Positions 26,083 through 34,167 of a DNA stretch of 64,000 bases are shown in pieces. A model generated the notes under the pieces. It worked only from the letters and a program-made list of their open reading frames with translations, had not been told where the DNA came from and ran no database searches. Source of the stretch: Bacteroidales bacterium UBA3653 (GTDB taxonomy: Bacteria > Bacteroidota > Bacteroidia > Bacteroidales > Paludibacteraceae); contig DFKE01000014.1 of NCBI GenBank assembly GCA_002373505.1, positions 193,340-257,339 of the forward strand, given 5' to 3'. Position 1 is the first letter of the stretch, and every line of letters begins with the position of its first letter. The position numbers and the translations under genes are program-made.

Positions 26083-26982
26083 GTGAAAAACGGCATTCAT
26101 CGCTTCATACAGATCCTGACATGGTTAGGAATCATGTCTGTGCTGACGCTCCTCGCTATGGGCGTATGGATTGTTGTATGGCATGGGAGCCAGAGTACGG
26201 AGAGTCTCAAATGGCTCCAGTTCCTCCAAACAATCGGCACATTCCTTCTTCCGCCGATACTGTGCGCCTGGTTATGGGACGCCGGACATAAGCCTTTCGC
26301 ATGGCTGAAGATGGACCGCGGCGCGGACTGGAGGACCTTCGTTTTGGCTATACTGATTATGGTCTGCGCCATTCCGGCTATCAATCTGCTGGCGGATCTC
26401 AACAGCCGCATCGTGCTGCCCGAAGCCCTGCGGGGACTGGAAGAATGGATGAAAGCGCGGGAAGACGATGCTGCGGCTTTGACGGAACGCTTCCTGGCTG
26501 CAGGCTCTGTCGGAGGATTGCTGATTAATATAGGTCTCATGGCGCTGCTGCCTGCGATAGCAGAAGAGTTGTCTTTCCGCGGCGTGCTGCAAGGTATCTT
26601 CACCCATAACCCGTCCCCCGTAACCCATAACCCCTCAACCCCTCACCTCGCCATCTGGGGGACGGCTGTTATCTTCTCTGCTATACATATGCAGTTCTAC
26701 GGTTTTGTGCCGCGAATGCTGATGGGCGCCATGTTCGGATACGTCCTCGTGTGGACCGGCAGCCTCTGGGTACCGGTTGTGATGCATTTCACCAACAACG
26801 GTCTGGCGGTACTGGCTTATTACATATGGGGGGCGGAAGAAGGAGAAAAAAGTTATGCCGACACGATCGGTGCCGGCACAACATGGTGGTTAGGCTTGAT
26901 CAGCCTGGCCGTGGTAATAACCCTGCTTGTTTTTACATATCGGGGTCTACCAGGATACGGCCGCAGAACTCACAAGGAATAA
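26083..26982 (+). CDS. CPBP family intramembrane metalloprotease
   Basis: The 299-residue integral membrane protein has the CPBP (Abi/CAAX-protease-like) motifs EELSFRGVLQG (EExxxR), HMQFYGFVPRMLMG and WVPVVMHFTNN, with the glutamates and histidines thought to bind metal or form the active site. I chose the GTG at 26083 because an upstream ATG in the same frame (26068) would lie inside the promoter. Codons near 26603-26650 contain a CCCATAACCC-type repeat giving a HNPSPVTHNPSTPH insert after the first motif. The 3' end overlaps the opposing zinc-ribbon gene by 50 bp. Substrate unknown. Confidence 0.85.
   Translation: MKNGIHRFIQILTWLGIMSVLTLLAMGVWIVVWHGSQSTESLKWLQFLQTIGTFLLPPILCAWLWDAGHKPFAWLKMDRGADWRTFVLAILIMVCAIPAINLLADLNSRIVLPEALRGLEEWMKAREDDAAALTERFLAAGSVGGLLINIGLMALLPAIAEELSFRGVLQGIFTHNPSPVTHNPSTPHLAIWGTAVIFSAIHMQFYGFVPRMLMGAMFGYVLVWTGSLWVPVVMHFTNNGLAVLAYYIWGAEEGEKSYADTIGAGTTWWLGLISLAVVITLLVFTYRGLPGYGRRTHKE
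26603..26650. repeat. CCCATAACCC repeat inside CPBP gene
   Basis: Imperfect units (ACCCATAACCC, GTCCCCCGTAACCCATAACC, CTCAACCCCTCAC) encode a proline- and asparagine-rich insert just after the EExxxR motif of the protease. The flanks show that the repeat is tolerated in a loop. Confidence 0.6.
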
Positions 26983-27664
26983 TTTTCTTCCGTGTACGGA
27001 TGTCCAACTGGCTCTGTGCAGGAATCTTGGCGTGGCAGCCTCCGCAGGAGTCACGCTCAATCTTGACAACTGCCAGACCATTGCGCGCATTCTTACGGAT
27101 ACGCTTGAAAGCGGTGAGTAGACGCTCGTCGATTTTCTTCTCCAACTCACCAGCTTTGAGAACCAGTGCTTCTGTCTCCGCCTTGGTCTCTGCCAGAATC
27201 TGATCCAGCTCCGAACGCTTCTGGTTCAGGTCAACCGTGCGCTCCTCGATGTCCTTAACCGTCTTGGCTTTCTCTGCCGTACGGGCCTCCAACTCTGCGG
27301 TGTAATGTTTGATCTTACGCTGCGAAGCCTCGATCTCCAACTCCTGATATTCGATCTCCTTATTCAGGTTGTCGAACTCACGGTTGTTGCGCACCGTGTT
27401 TTGCTGCTCGCGGTAACGCGAGATGGAAGCGTTGGCGTTCTCGGTACGTACACGATGGTCCGAGATTTGGGTCTCGCACTCTTTGATGTCATTCTCGATA
27501 TTCGCCAGACGGGTCTTCAGACCTTCTACTTCGTCGGCCATATCTTTCACTTCCTGCGGCAGCTCGCCGGCTAAGGTACGCAGGGAGTCGATCTTGGAAT
27601 CTACCTGCTGCAGTTCATAGAGGATCTTCAGTTTTTCCTCGATGGTCAATTCTCTTTTTGCCAT
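26933..27664 (-). CDS. Coiled-coil zinc-ribbon protein
   Basis: The 243-residue product has a long coiled coil (about 10-185, rich in E, K, L and R heptads) and a C-terminal C4 zinc ribbon with CGGCHAKIP and PCEFCGRIL (about 205-238). It resembles the CT398-like zinc-ribbon family that is commonly encoded beside Nif3, as it is here (21-bp gap). The molecular role is unknown; a nucleic-acid-linked scaffold is often suggested. The last 50 bp overlap the 3' end of the CPBP gene. Confidence 0.85.
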   Translation of the reverse strand: MAKRELTIEEKLKILYELQQVDSKIDSLRTLAGELPQEVKDMADEVEGLKTRLANIENDIKECETQISDHRVRTENANASISRYREQQNTVRNNREFDNLNKEIEYQELEIEASQRKIKHYTAELEARTAEKAKTVKDIEERTVDLNQKRSELDQILAETKAETEALVLKAGELEKKIDERLLTAFKRIRKNARNGLAVVKIERDSCGGCHAKIPAQSQLDIRTRKKIIPCEFCGRILVDPDM

Positions 27665-27666
27665 AA

Positions 27667-27700
27667 AATTATCAATTATAAATTATTAATTATCAATTAA
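27667..27700. repeat. AATTAT/ATCAATTA repeat at Nif3 stop
   Basis: The junction between the Nif3 and zinc-ribbon genes consists of ATTATCAATTATAAATT-like units. The last Nif3 codons (LIDN) and its stop are encoded by the repeat. Confidence 0.6.
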
Positions 27701-28468
27701 AACCGGTGTTCTGTCTTTCTCGGATATATAGCATGTTACACCGAGCGGCGCCAGAATATCCCGGAATATCTCGCGAGCGTGACGCTCGCTGATCCAATGG
27801 TCTATATCGATGACCCCTATTCTGCCGTCAGCGTCCTGAAAATCATGGTATTTGCAGTCGGCGGTGAGGTACACATCAGCCTTCTGGGATATAGCTTCGC
27901 CGATAAACTCTGCTCCGGCCCCTCCGCATAGTGCTACCACCTGAACGGTTTCGCTTGCGGGACGCGTATAGCGGATATAGGTAGGAGAAAGAATAGTACG
28001 TACATGAGCTATAAAATCCGGATAGGGCATCGGTTCAGGCAGCGAACCGATAATACCGAGATAATTATACTCTCCCTTGAGCGGAGAGACAGAGAGGGGT
28101 TTATAGTTCTCTATGCCTAATTTGTCGGCAAGACGGGTATTTATTCCGCCGGACACGGAATCCAGACTGGTGTGTGCGGAATAGATAGCGATGTCATGTT
28201 TGACAGCCTGCTCCACTACGCGTGCCTGCGGGGTCTGGCCGCATACCTGTTTCAGTCCGTGGAAGAGTAATGGATGGTGGGAGACGATGAGTTGGCATCC
28301 GCGCATAATAGCCTCATCGACCACCTCCGGCGTAACGTCTGTGGTCAAGAGGACGGAGCTGATTTCGCGTCCCGTGTCACCTACCTGCATTCCCGAGTTA
28401 TCCCAATTCTCCTGGGCACTCCGTGGCGCTACAGATTCTATGCTATTGATAATCTCCCTAAGGAGCAC
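27686..28468 (-). CDS. Nif3-like dinuclear metal centre protein
   Basis: The 260-residue product is a Nif3/YbgI family protein, forming a toroidal hexamer with a di-metal site. Visible elements are NWDNSGMQVGD near residue 21, ISHHPLLFHGLKQ near residue 62, SAHTSLDSVSGGIN near residue 97 and the C-terminal DIDHWISERHA. It is the short form; many Bacteroidota homologues have a central PII-like insertion and about 365 residues. A GC-rich palindromic element encodes PLSVSPLKGEY near residue 125. Its start codon follows directly after the DUF5606 stop. Function is unsettled. Confidence 0.9.
   Translation of the reverse strand: MLLREIINSIESVAPRSAQENWDNSGMQVGDTGREISSVLLTTDVTPEVVDEAIMRGCQLIVSHHPLLFHGLKQVCGQTPQARVVEQAVKHDIAIYSAHTSLDSVSGGINTRLADKLGIENYKPLSVSPLKGEYNYLGIIGSLPEPMPYPDFIAHVRTILSPTYIRYTRPASETVQVVALCGGAGAEFIGEAISQKADVYLTADCKYHDFQDADGRIGVIDIDHWISERHAREIFRDILAPLGVTCYISEKDRTPVLIDN
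28071..28102. repeat. GC-rich palindromic element in Nif3 gene
   Basis: The core TCTCCCTTGAGCGGAGAGA (28071-28089) followed by CAGAGAGGGGTTT matches the element in the DUF4294 gene at 26 of 29 positions. It is inserted in the opposite orientation relative to the coding strand and encodes SVSPLKGEY. Confidence 0.7.
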
Positions 28469-28891
28469 TTATTTTTGTTCCTCTTCCGGCTCTTCAAGCG
28501 TAAAATCGGTTATGCCGGCGTTAACGAGGATGTTATACCATTGGATGAGTTTCCGGATGTCTGACGGATAAACACGGTCGCGGTCCCAGTTGGGAAGCAC
28601 CTCGTCGAACCATGCCTGCAACTCCGGGTTGGAGGCTTTTTTCGGATCCATGGCTACAGGCTTCAGTCCCTCTTTCTTGCCTGCGCTGGTCAGGACTTCG
28701 CTCAACGATATATCGTCAGCGTCAGTAAACATGGATACGTCGCTCAGCGCTACTATCTTGTCACGCGCATAAGTCGGCATACGCTTGCCGTCAACCAGAC
28801 TCTCTACAATCAGCATATTATTGCCGCGACTGACCAGTTTATACAAACCCGGTTTGCCGGTTATGGCCAGTATTTCCGATAATTTTGTCAT
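28469..28891 (-). CDS. DUF5606 domain protein
   Basis: From the ATG at 28891 the product has 140 residues and begins MTKLSEILAITGKPGLYKLV. A longer frame to 28954 would cross the promoter and is rejected. It matches the Bacteroidota DUF5606 family (LVDGKRMPTYARDKIVALSD, LQAWFDEVLPNWDRDRVYPS) with an SH3-like N-terminal half. It precedes nif3 directly, likely in one operon with the zinc-ribbon gene. No function is known. Confidence 0.82.
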   Translation of the reverse strand: MTKLSEILAITGKPGLYKLVSRGNNMLIVESLVDGKRMPTYARDKIVALSDVSMFTDADDISLSEVLTSAGKKEGLKPVAMDPKKASNPELQAWFDEVLPNWDRDRVYPSDIRKLIQWYNILVNAGITDFTLEEPEEEQK

Positions 28892-28923
28892 GTCTATCCT
28901 TTCAATTTTTCTGAAATCCGCTG

Positions 28924-28931
28924 CAAAATTA
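28924..28931 (-). promoter_or_regulatory. -7 box, DUF5606-nif3-zinc-ribbon operon
   Basis: TAATTTTG on the minus strand followed by CAGC lies 32 bp before the DUF5606 ATG at 28891 and should drive three genes. Confidence 0.7.
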
Positions 28932-28979
28932 GTATATTTTTTTGAGATACGCAAAAAATTAGTGTTTTTTTTGCCAATT

Positions 28980-30311
28980 TTACCCGATATTGACCAAATC
29001 GCCGTTCAGGAAACTGTCGTAAGCCGTCATATCGATCAAGCCGTGACCGCTGAGATTGAAGAGGATCACTTTCTCTTCTCCGGTCTCGATACATTTCTTC
29101 GCTTCGCGGATAGTGGCGGCGATAGCGTGACAGCTCTCCGGAGCGGGAATAATACCTTCCGTGCGGGCGAAGAGCAATCCGGCGTCGAAGGACTCCAGTT
29201 GCGGGATGTCCACGCCACGCATATAGCCGTCTTTGAGCAACTGGCTGACAATCGTACCGGCTCCGTGGTAGCGCAAGCCGCCGGCATGGATGTTAGCCGG
29301 TTTGAAAGTGTGACCCAGGGTGTACATCGGCAGCAGAGGAGTATAACCTGCACTGTCGCCGAAGTCGTATTCGAACTTGCCTTTGGTCAGTTTCGGACAG
29401 CTCGCCGGCTCTGCGGCAATAAAATCAATTACCTTCGTACTTCGTACATCGTCCCTTTGTCCTTTTAATTGGTGTCTCATGAAGGGGAAAGCCAGACCGC
29501 CGAAGTTGCTTCCTCCGCCGAAACAGGCAATGATCGTATCGGGGTATTCACCCGCCATAGCCATCTGCTTCTCCGCCTCCAGACCGATGATGGTCTGGTG
29601 GAGCGATACATGGCTCATCACAGAACCCAGCGTATATTTGCAGTTGGGCGTAGTGGTAGCCAGTTCGACCGCTTCGGAGATAGCCGTACCCAGCGAACCG
29701 GGGTGGTTCGGGTCGGCGGTGATGATATCTTTTCCGGCACGGGTGGACATGGACGGAGAACCGGTTACGGTTGCGCCGAAAGTACGCATGATACTGCTGC
29801 GGTAGGGTTTCTGCTGCATCGAGATCTTCACTTGATATACCGCACATTCCAGCCCAAACGTCTTGGCGGCATAACTCAGAGCGGCACCCCATTGACCCGC
29901 GCCTGTCTCTGTCGTCACGTTAGTCACACCTTCCTGCTTGCAGTAATAGCACTGCGGAATGGCGGAGTTCACCTTGTGCGAACCAAGCGGATTGACGCTC
30001 TCGTTCTTAAAATATATATGCGCGGGCGTACCTAATGCTTCTTCGAGCGCATAAGCGCGCACGAGCGGCGTGGAGCGGTAGAAACGGTAACGTTCCTGTA
30101 CTTCCTCCGGGATGTCGATCCATGGGTGGATCTGGTCCAGTTCCTGCTTGGCACACTCGGCGGCAAAGATATGCGCCAGATCATCCGCGCTCAGCGGCTC
30201 TTTGGTTGCGGGATTCAGCAACGGCAGAGGTTTGTTCACCATATCTGCCTGAATATTGTACCATTGGCGAGGCAGTTCGCTTTCGTCCAACAAAAAACGT
30301 TTCTGTTTCAT
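28980..30311 (-). CDS. trpB2: Tryptophan synthase beta chain, TrpB2 type
   Basis: The 443-residue PLP enzyme belongs to the long TrpB2 group: LVRAYALEEALGTPAHIYFK near residue 79, the PLP lysine in NPLGSHKVNSA (about 112), TTETGAGQWG, and the glycine-rich FGGGSNFGGLAFP loop (about 275-287). No trpA or other trp gene is nearby, as is common for TrpB2, which may convert indole or serine independently of TrpA. A 7-bp repeat inserts about ten residues (KGQRDDVRST) near residue 293. Promoter box at 30355. Confidence 0.92.
   Translation of the reverse strand: MKQKRFLLDESELPRQWYNIQADMVNKPLPLLNPATKEPLSADDLAHIFAAECAKQELDQIHPWIDIPEEVQERYRFYRSTPLVRAYALEEALGTPAHIYFKNESVNPLGSHKVNSAIPQCYYCKQEGVTNVTTETGAGQWGAALSYAAKTFGLECAVYQVKISMQQKPYRSSIMRTFGATVTGSPSMSTRAGKDIITADPNHPGSLGTAISEAVELATTTPNCKYTLGSVMSHVSLHQTIIGLEAEKQMAMAGEYPDTIIACFGGGSNFGGLAFPFMRHQLKGQRDDVRSTKVIDFIAAEPASCPKLTKGKFEYDFGDSAGYTPLLPMYTLGHTFKPANIHAGGLRYHGAGTIVSQLLKDGYMRGVDIPQLESFDAGLLFARTEGIIPAPESCHAIAATIREAKKCIETGEEKVILFNLSGHGLIDMTAYDSFLNGDLVNIG
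29434..29462. repeat. TTCGTAC heptamer repeat inside trpB2
   Basis: Units TTCGTAC, TTCGTAC, ATCGTCC and CTTTGTCC encode the KGQRDDVRSTK stretch of TrpB2, placed between the glycine-rich loop and the IDFIAAEP strand, where related enzymes have a shorter loop. Confidence 0.75.
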
Positions 30312-30323
30312 ACGGCTTTCTAT

Positions 30324-30344
30324 TTTTGACTTTTGTCTTTCGCA
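30324..30344. repeat. TTTTGAC heptamer repeat upstream of trpB2
   Basis: Three units (TTTTGAC, TTTTGTC, TTTCGCA) lie in the short trpB2 5' leader. They belong to the same heptamer family as the repeat inside mrp. Confidence 0.6.
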
Positions 30345-30354
30345 AATTCGGCTG

Positions 30355-30362
30355 CAAAATTA
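30355..30362 (-). promoter_or_regulatory. -7 box for trpB2
   Basis: TAATTTTG on the minus strand followed by CAGCC lies 43 bp before trpB2. Its partner on the other strand is at 30395-30402; outer edges are 48 bp apart, so the two -33 regions interleave. Confidence 0.75.
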
Positions 30363-30394
30363 CATTTTTTTTTGCATATGTGCAAATTTTGTTG

Positions 30395-30402
30395 TACTTT
30401 TG
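30395..30402 (+). promoter_or_regulatory. -7 box for 4-TM membrane protein
   Basis: TACTTTTG ends 9 bp before the ATG at 30412, so the mRNA leader would be only a few bases or absent. Confidence 0.7.
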
Positions 30403-30411
30403 CGGCGGATT

Positions 30412-30927
30412 ATGGCTTCGAAGATATACAAAATACTGAAAGAACCGCTGTTTAGGCATTTTATATTTGTGCTGGCAGCGATTGTGGCAACGGCTTTTTT
30501 GCCGTCCAAGCCTATATTTTCCTTCCAGAGCGACAAGGGTATTATATACGAACGCAGTTTCAGCATGGACCGGCACCAATTTGTAGTGACCCAGACGGAT
30601 TTGGCCACCGGCGCAGAACATGTAACCGCCACCATGTCGGTCAACGGATTGTATTACTGCTATCTGGGCATGTTATTCGGCAGTATTGTATGCTTGTTCG
30701 GTTTCTTCAGCCGGAAAGGAATTAAGATCTGCCATTTCGTCATAGCAGTAGCCGGAGTCTATTACGGTCTGGCTATTTTTTACGCCTTGCGGATGACGGA
30801 CCTGCATTATGCTACGCTCTTTCCCACGATAACAATTATCCTGCCTGCTATCGTCATACAAATGATGTTGCTCGCAAGAAGGAATATCCTGCGAGCAACA
30901 CGGAACGAAAACGAAGAAGGGGATTGA
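30412..30927 (+). CDS. Four-helix membrane protein (DUF4293-like?)
   Basis: The 171-residue product starts MASKIYKILKEPLFRHFIFV and has hydrophobic segments at about 15-32, 78-95, 102-120 and 128-148. The loop after the first helix (about 33-75) is probably extracytoplasmic. Length, topology and the charged C-terminal tail recall DUF4293 proteins of Bacteroidota, but the similarity is weak and I would not rely on it. A longer frame from 30256 runs through the promoter and is rejected. Confidence 0.75.
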   Translation: MASKIYKILKEPLFRHFIFVLAAIVATAFLPSKPIFSFQSDKGIIYERSFSMDRHQFVVTQTDLATGAEHVTATMSVNGLYYCYLGMLFGSIVCLFGFFSRKGIKICHFVIAVAGVYYGLAIFYALRMTDLHYATLFPTITIILPAIVIQMMLLARRNILRATRNENEEGD

Positions 30928-30986
30928 TTTGGGTGAGCACAAACGATTTTTTCTGCTAAAATCTTGCACAAGTCGGAAAAAAGCAG

Positions 30987-30994
30987 TATCTTTG
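30987..30994 (+). promoter_or_regulatory. -7 box for CNNM/HlyC-type gene
   Basis: TATCTTTG in the extended context AAAAAAGCAGTATCTTTGCA lies 16 bp before the ATG at 31011. Confidence 0.8.
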
Positions 30995-31010
30995 CACTCG
31001 ATTTTAGATT

Positions 31011-32168
31011 ATGGGACTACTTTTATTGTTTTTAATCGGCTCTATGGCCATCAGTTTTTTGTGCTCCGTACTGGAGTCGGTACTGATGTCCACCTCCCTC
31101 AGCTATATCAATCTGCGGGAGGAAGAAGGCTATGGACCGGCATCGCTCATGAGCAGTTACAAGGAGGATACGGGAAGACCGTTAGCAGCCATCCTCTCGC
31201 TCAATACGATTGCTAACACGATTGGTGCTGCCGGAGTGGGTATGCAGGCCACCACGGTGTTCGGCTCCAAATGGTTCGGACTAGTATCCGCCATTACAAC
31301 CATACTTATTCTCGTCTTTTCGGAGATCATCCCGAAAGTGATCGGTACAACGTACTGGCGCGAACTGATGGGATTCACGGCACGGACCATCCGGATCCTG
31401 ATTTTTGTGTTATACCCGCTCGTGCTCTTGGTGGAGTTGATCACACGTATGTTCCCTGATAACGAAGACGAACCATCCGTCTCGCGCGAGGAGGTCCTGT
31501 CGATGGTCAATGTCGGCGAAGAAGAAGGAGTGGTGGACGAGGATGAGAACAAGATCTTCTCCAACCTCATGCGCCTGGATTCTATCCATGCCTACGACGT
31601 GATGACGCCTCGTGTGGTAGCCAAGACGGCACCGGAGAGCATGACACTCCGGGCTTATTACGACAACGACGAATACGATCATTTCTCGCGTATCCCGTTG
31701 TATAAACCGGAGGCGCCGGAGTATATCACCGGCTATATCCTGCGCAACGATGCGCTGGAGGACCTGACAGAGGACCATTTCCGCAAGACGCTCGGCAGTA
31801 TCAAACGCCCGTTACCGGCTTTTGACCAGGACCTGACGCTCGGCACTATCTTTGACAGCATGCTGAAACAGAAGAGCCAGATAGCACAGATCATTGACGA
31901 ATACGGTATGTTCGTCGGTATCCTGACGCTGGAGGACATCATCGAGACGATCTTCGGGCTGGAGATCATAGACGAGAGCGACACGGTGATCGACATGCAG
32001 CAATACGCCCGCGAGAGATGGGAGATGCGGCAGAAGAAATACAAGAAAGTAGAAAGTCCAAAGACCGCGGAAGAACCGCTCAAAGAAGAAAGCCAAAAGT
32101 CAAAAGAAGAAAGCAGTGAGGAAGCAGAGCACGAACATACGGATAGAGAACAAACGGGCACGGTTTGA
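31011..32168 (+). CDS. CNNM/HlyC-type membrane protein with CBS pair
   Basis: The 385-residue product has an N-terminal DUF21 transmembrane domain (about 1-140, four helices, with FSEIIPKVIGTTY near residue 103) and a CBS pair (about 195-325, MTPRVVAKTAPE and IDEYGMFVGILTLEDIIETI). Members transport or sense magnesium or cobalt. The usual C-terminal CorC/HlyC domain is absent; instead there is a charged K/E-rich tail. The last 53 bp overlap smpB in another frame, and the overlap carries AAAAGTC-like heptamers. Confidence 0.9.
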   Translation: MGLLLLFLIGSMAISFLCSVLESVLMSTSLSYINLREEEGYGPASLMSSYKEDTGRPLAAILSLNTIANTIGAAGVGMQATTVFGSKWFGLVSAITTILILVFSEIIPKVIGTTYWRELMGFTARTIRILIFVLYPLVLLVELITRMFPDNEDEPSVSREEVLSMVNVGEEEGVVDEDENKIFSNLMRLDSIHAYDVMTPRVVAKTAPESMTLRAYYDNDEYDHFSRIPLYKPEAPEYITGYILRNDALEDLTEDHFRKTLGSIKRPLPAFDQDLTLGTIFDSMLKQKSQIAQIIDEYGMFVGILTLEDIIETIFGLEIIDESDTVIDMQQYARERWEMRQKKYKKVESPKTAEEPLKEESQKSKEESSEEAEHEHTDREQTGTV

Positions 32169-32583
32169 GTACATCATCTTAGACCGCTATACCGCCGGTA
32201 TCCAGCTTTTCGGTACGGAGATCAAATCCATCCGGGAGGGGAAAGCCTCTCTGGTTGATTCGTGGTGCGCCATCGAGCACGGCGAGATATTCGTCAAACA
32301 GATGCATATCGCCGAATACCGCTTTGGGTCGTTCGCTAACCACGAAGCCAAACGGGACCGCAAACTGCTGCTGCAACGGCGTGAGATCCGTAAGTTAGAG
32401 AAAGCCACGAAGGACACCGGCAAAACAATCATTCCGCTCCTGCTTTTTATCAACGAGAAAGGTCTGGCGAAGATGGAGATTGCGCTCTGTCAAGGCAAGC
32501 ACACCTACGACAAACGCCAAAGCCTCCGCGAAGCCGACGACAAACGCGAGATGGCGCAGATGCGCAAGATGGCGCGTTTGTAA
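32116..32583 (+). CDS. smpB: SsrA-binding protein SmpB
   Basis: SmpB delivers tmRNA to stalled ribosomes for trans-translation. The 155-residue product starts at GTG 32116, inside the upstream gene, and contains NKRARFEYIILDRYTAGIQL near residue 12, GTEIKSIREGKASLVDSW and the C-terminal GKHTYDKRQSLREADDKREM. The stop codon is the first three bases of a TAATTCG repeat. The tmRNA gene itself is not in the window. Confidence 0.95.
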   Translation: MRKQSTNIRIENKRARFEYIILDRYTAGIQLFGTEIKSIREGKASLVDSWCAIEHGEIFVKQMHIAEYRFGSFANHEAKRDRKLLLQRREIRKLEKATKDTGKTIIPLLLFINEKGLAKMEIALCQGKHTYDKRQSLREADDKREMAQMRKMARL

Positions 32584-32619
32584 TTCGTAATTCGTAATTT
32601 GTAATTCGTAATTCGTAAT
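32581..32619. repeat. TAATTCG heptamer repeat after smpB
   Basis: Five 7-bp units (TAATTCG, one as TAATTTG) and a partial sixth fill the smpB-gpmI junction, followed by ATAATATAATATA. The smpB stop codon is the first TAA of the array. Confidence 0.9.
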
Positions 32620-32629
32620 ATAATATAAT

Positions 32630-34165
32630 ATGAGTAAAGCATTATTGATGATTTTAGACGGCTGGGGCATCGGCAATAAGAGCAAAGCCGATGTGATCAG
32701 CTGCACGCCGACACCGCACTGGGATGCGTTGTTAGCACAATACCCTCATTCACAGCTCCAGGCAAGCGGCGAGAACGTCGGTTTGCCGGACGGACAGATG
32801 GGTAACTCGGAGGTCGGACACCTGAATATCGGTGCCGGACGTGTCGTTTATCAGGATCTGGTGAAGATCAACCGTTCTATCCGGGACAACTCGATCATGC
32901 AGAATCCCGAGATTATTGCAGCCTACCAAGCGGCTCAAGCGCAAGGGAAGAAACTGCATATCATGGGTCTCTGTTCCACCGGCGGCGTACACTCGTCTCT
33001 GGACCATCTCTTCAAGCTTGTGGAGATAGCCAAGGAGTACGGCGTAGCCGATAAGACTTTCGTCCACTGCTTCATGGACGGACGTGACACCGACCCGCGC
33101 AGCGGTAAGGGATTCGTGGCGGACCTTCAGAAAGTATGCGACGCCAACGGAGCACACATCGCTTCTATCATCGGCCGTTTCTACGCCATGGACCGCGACA
33201 AACGGTGGGAGCGCATCAAGGTGGCTTATGACCAGCTGGTGAACGGTGTCGGACGGCAAGAGACGGACATGGTAGCGGCAGTACAGGGATGCTACGACCG
33301 CCACACCGAGGAGCACAAGGACACCGACGAGTTCATGGAACCGTTAGTGAACAGTACATGCGACGGACGTATTGCGGAAGGCGATGTAGTCATCTTCTTC
33401 AACTACCGCAACGACCGCGCCAAAGAGATCACGATCGTGCTGACGCAGCAAGACATGCCGGAGCAGGGAATGAAAACCGTTCCCGGCCTGCACTACTGCT
33501 GCATGACCCCGTATGACAGTTCGTTCCAAGGGCTGCATATCCTTTTCCCGAAAGAGAATGTAGAGAACACCCTCGGTGAGGTTGTCAGCCGACTCGGACT
33601 CAAGCAGTTACGCATCGCCGAGACAGAGAAGTTCGCCCATGTGACCTTCTTCTTCAATGGCGGCCGGGAGGCGGAATATCCGGGAGAGGAGCGCATCCTG
33701 ATCCCCAGTCCGAAAGTGCCGACCTACGACTTGAAGCCGGAGATGAGTGCGCCGGAAGTGACGGAAGCGCTGGTAGCCGCTATCAAAACGCAGAAATTCG
33801 ACTATATCACCCTTAATTTCGCGAACGGCGATATGATCGGTCATACGGGCGTATATGAAGCTATCGAGAAAGCGGTGAAGTGCATCGATGAGTGTTCGCA
33901 CAAAGTGATTGAAGCGGCGCTGGAGAACGGATATGAGATCATTGTGATTGCCGACCACGGCAACTGCGACAATGCCATCAACCCGGACGGCACACCTAAC
34001 ACGGCGCACTCGCTCAATCCCGTACCTTTCGTTTATATCAGCAAGGATCACAAGAACGCCCGTGTAGAGGACGGTATTCTGGCGGATGTAGCTCCGTCAC
34101 TCTGTCATATCATGGGTATTCCCCAACCGAAAGAAATGACCGGTCACTGTCTTATCAAAGACTAG
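32630..34165 (+). CDS. gpmI: 2,3-bisphosphoglycerate-independent phosphoglycerate mutase
   Basis: The enzyme interconverts 3- and 2-phosphoglycerate in glycolysis with two Mn ions. The 511-residue product begins MSKALLMILDGWGIG, with the metal-ligand aspartate D10, and has the phosphoserine nucleophile in GQMGNSEVGH (S60). Other expected parts are HCFMDGRDTDPRSG near residue 145, FFNYRNDRAKEIT near residue 253, FANGDMIGHTG near residue 401 and IADHGNCDNA near residue 440. It converges with the rhomboid gene, with 2 bp between the stops. Confidence 0.97.
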   Translation: MSKALLMILDGWGIGNKSKADVISCTPTPHWDALLAQYPHSQLQASGENVGLPDGQMGNSEVGHLNIGAGRVVYQDLVKINRSIRDNSIMQNPEIIAAYQAAQAQGKKLHIMGLCSTGGVHSSLDHLFKLVEIAKEYGVADKTFVHCFMDGRDTDPRSGKGFVADLQKVCDANGAHIASIIGRFYAMDRDKRWERIKVAYDQLVNGVGRQETDMVAAVQGCYDRHTEEHKDTDEFMEPLVNSTCDGRIAEGDVVIFFNYRNDRAKEITIVLTQQDMPEQGMKTVPGLHYCCMTPYDSSFQGLHILFPKENVENTLGEVVSRLGLKQLRIAETEKFAHVTFFFNGGREAEYPGEERILIPSPKVPTYDLKPEMSAPEVTEALVAAIKTQKFDYITLNFANGDMIGHTGVYEAIEKAVKCIDECSHKVIEAALENGYEIIVIADHGNCDNAINPDGTPNTAHSLNPVPFVYISKDHKNARVEDGILADVAPSLCHIMGIPQPKEMTGHCLIKD

Positions 34166-34167
34166 TG

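Noticed and set aside
32581..32629. tmRNA or other structured RNA next to smpB
   Set aside because: The region is only a heptamer repeat and an ATAATATA stretch with no tmRNA features.
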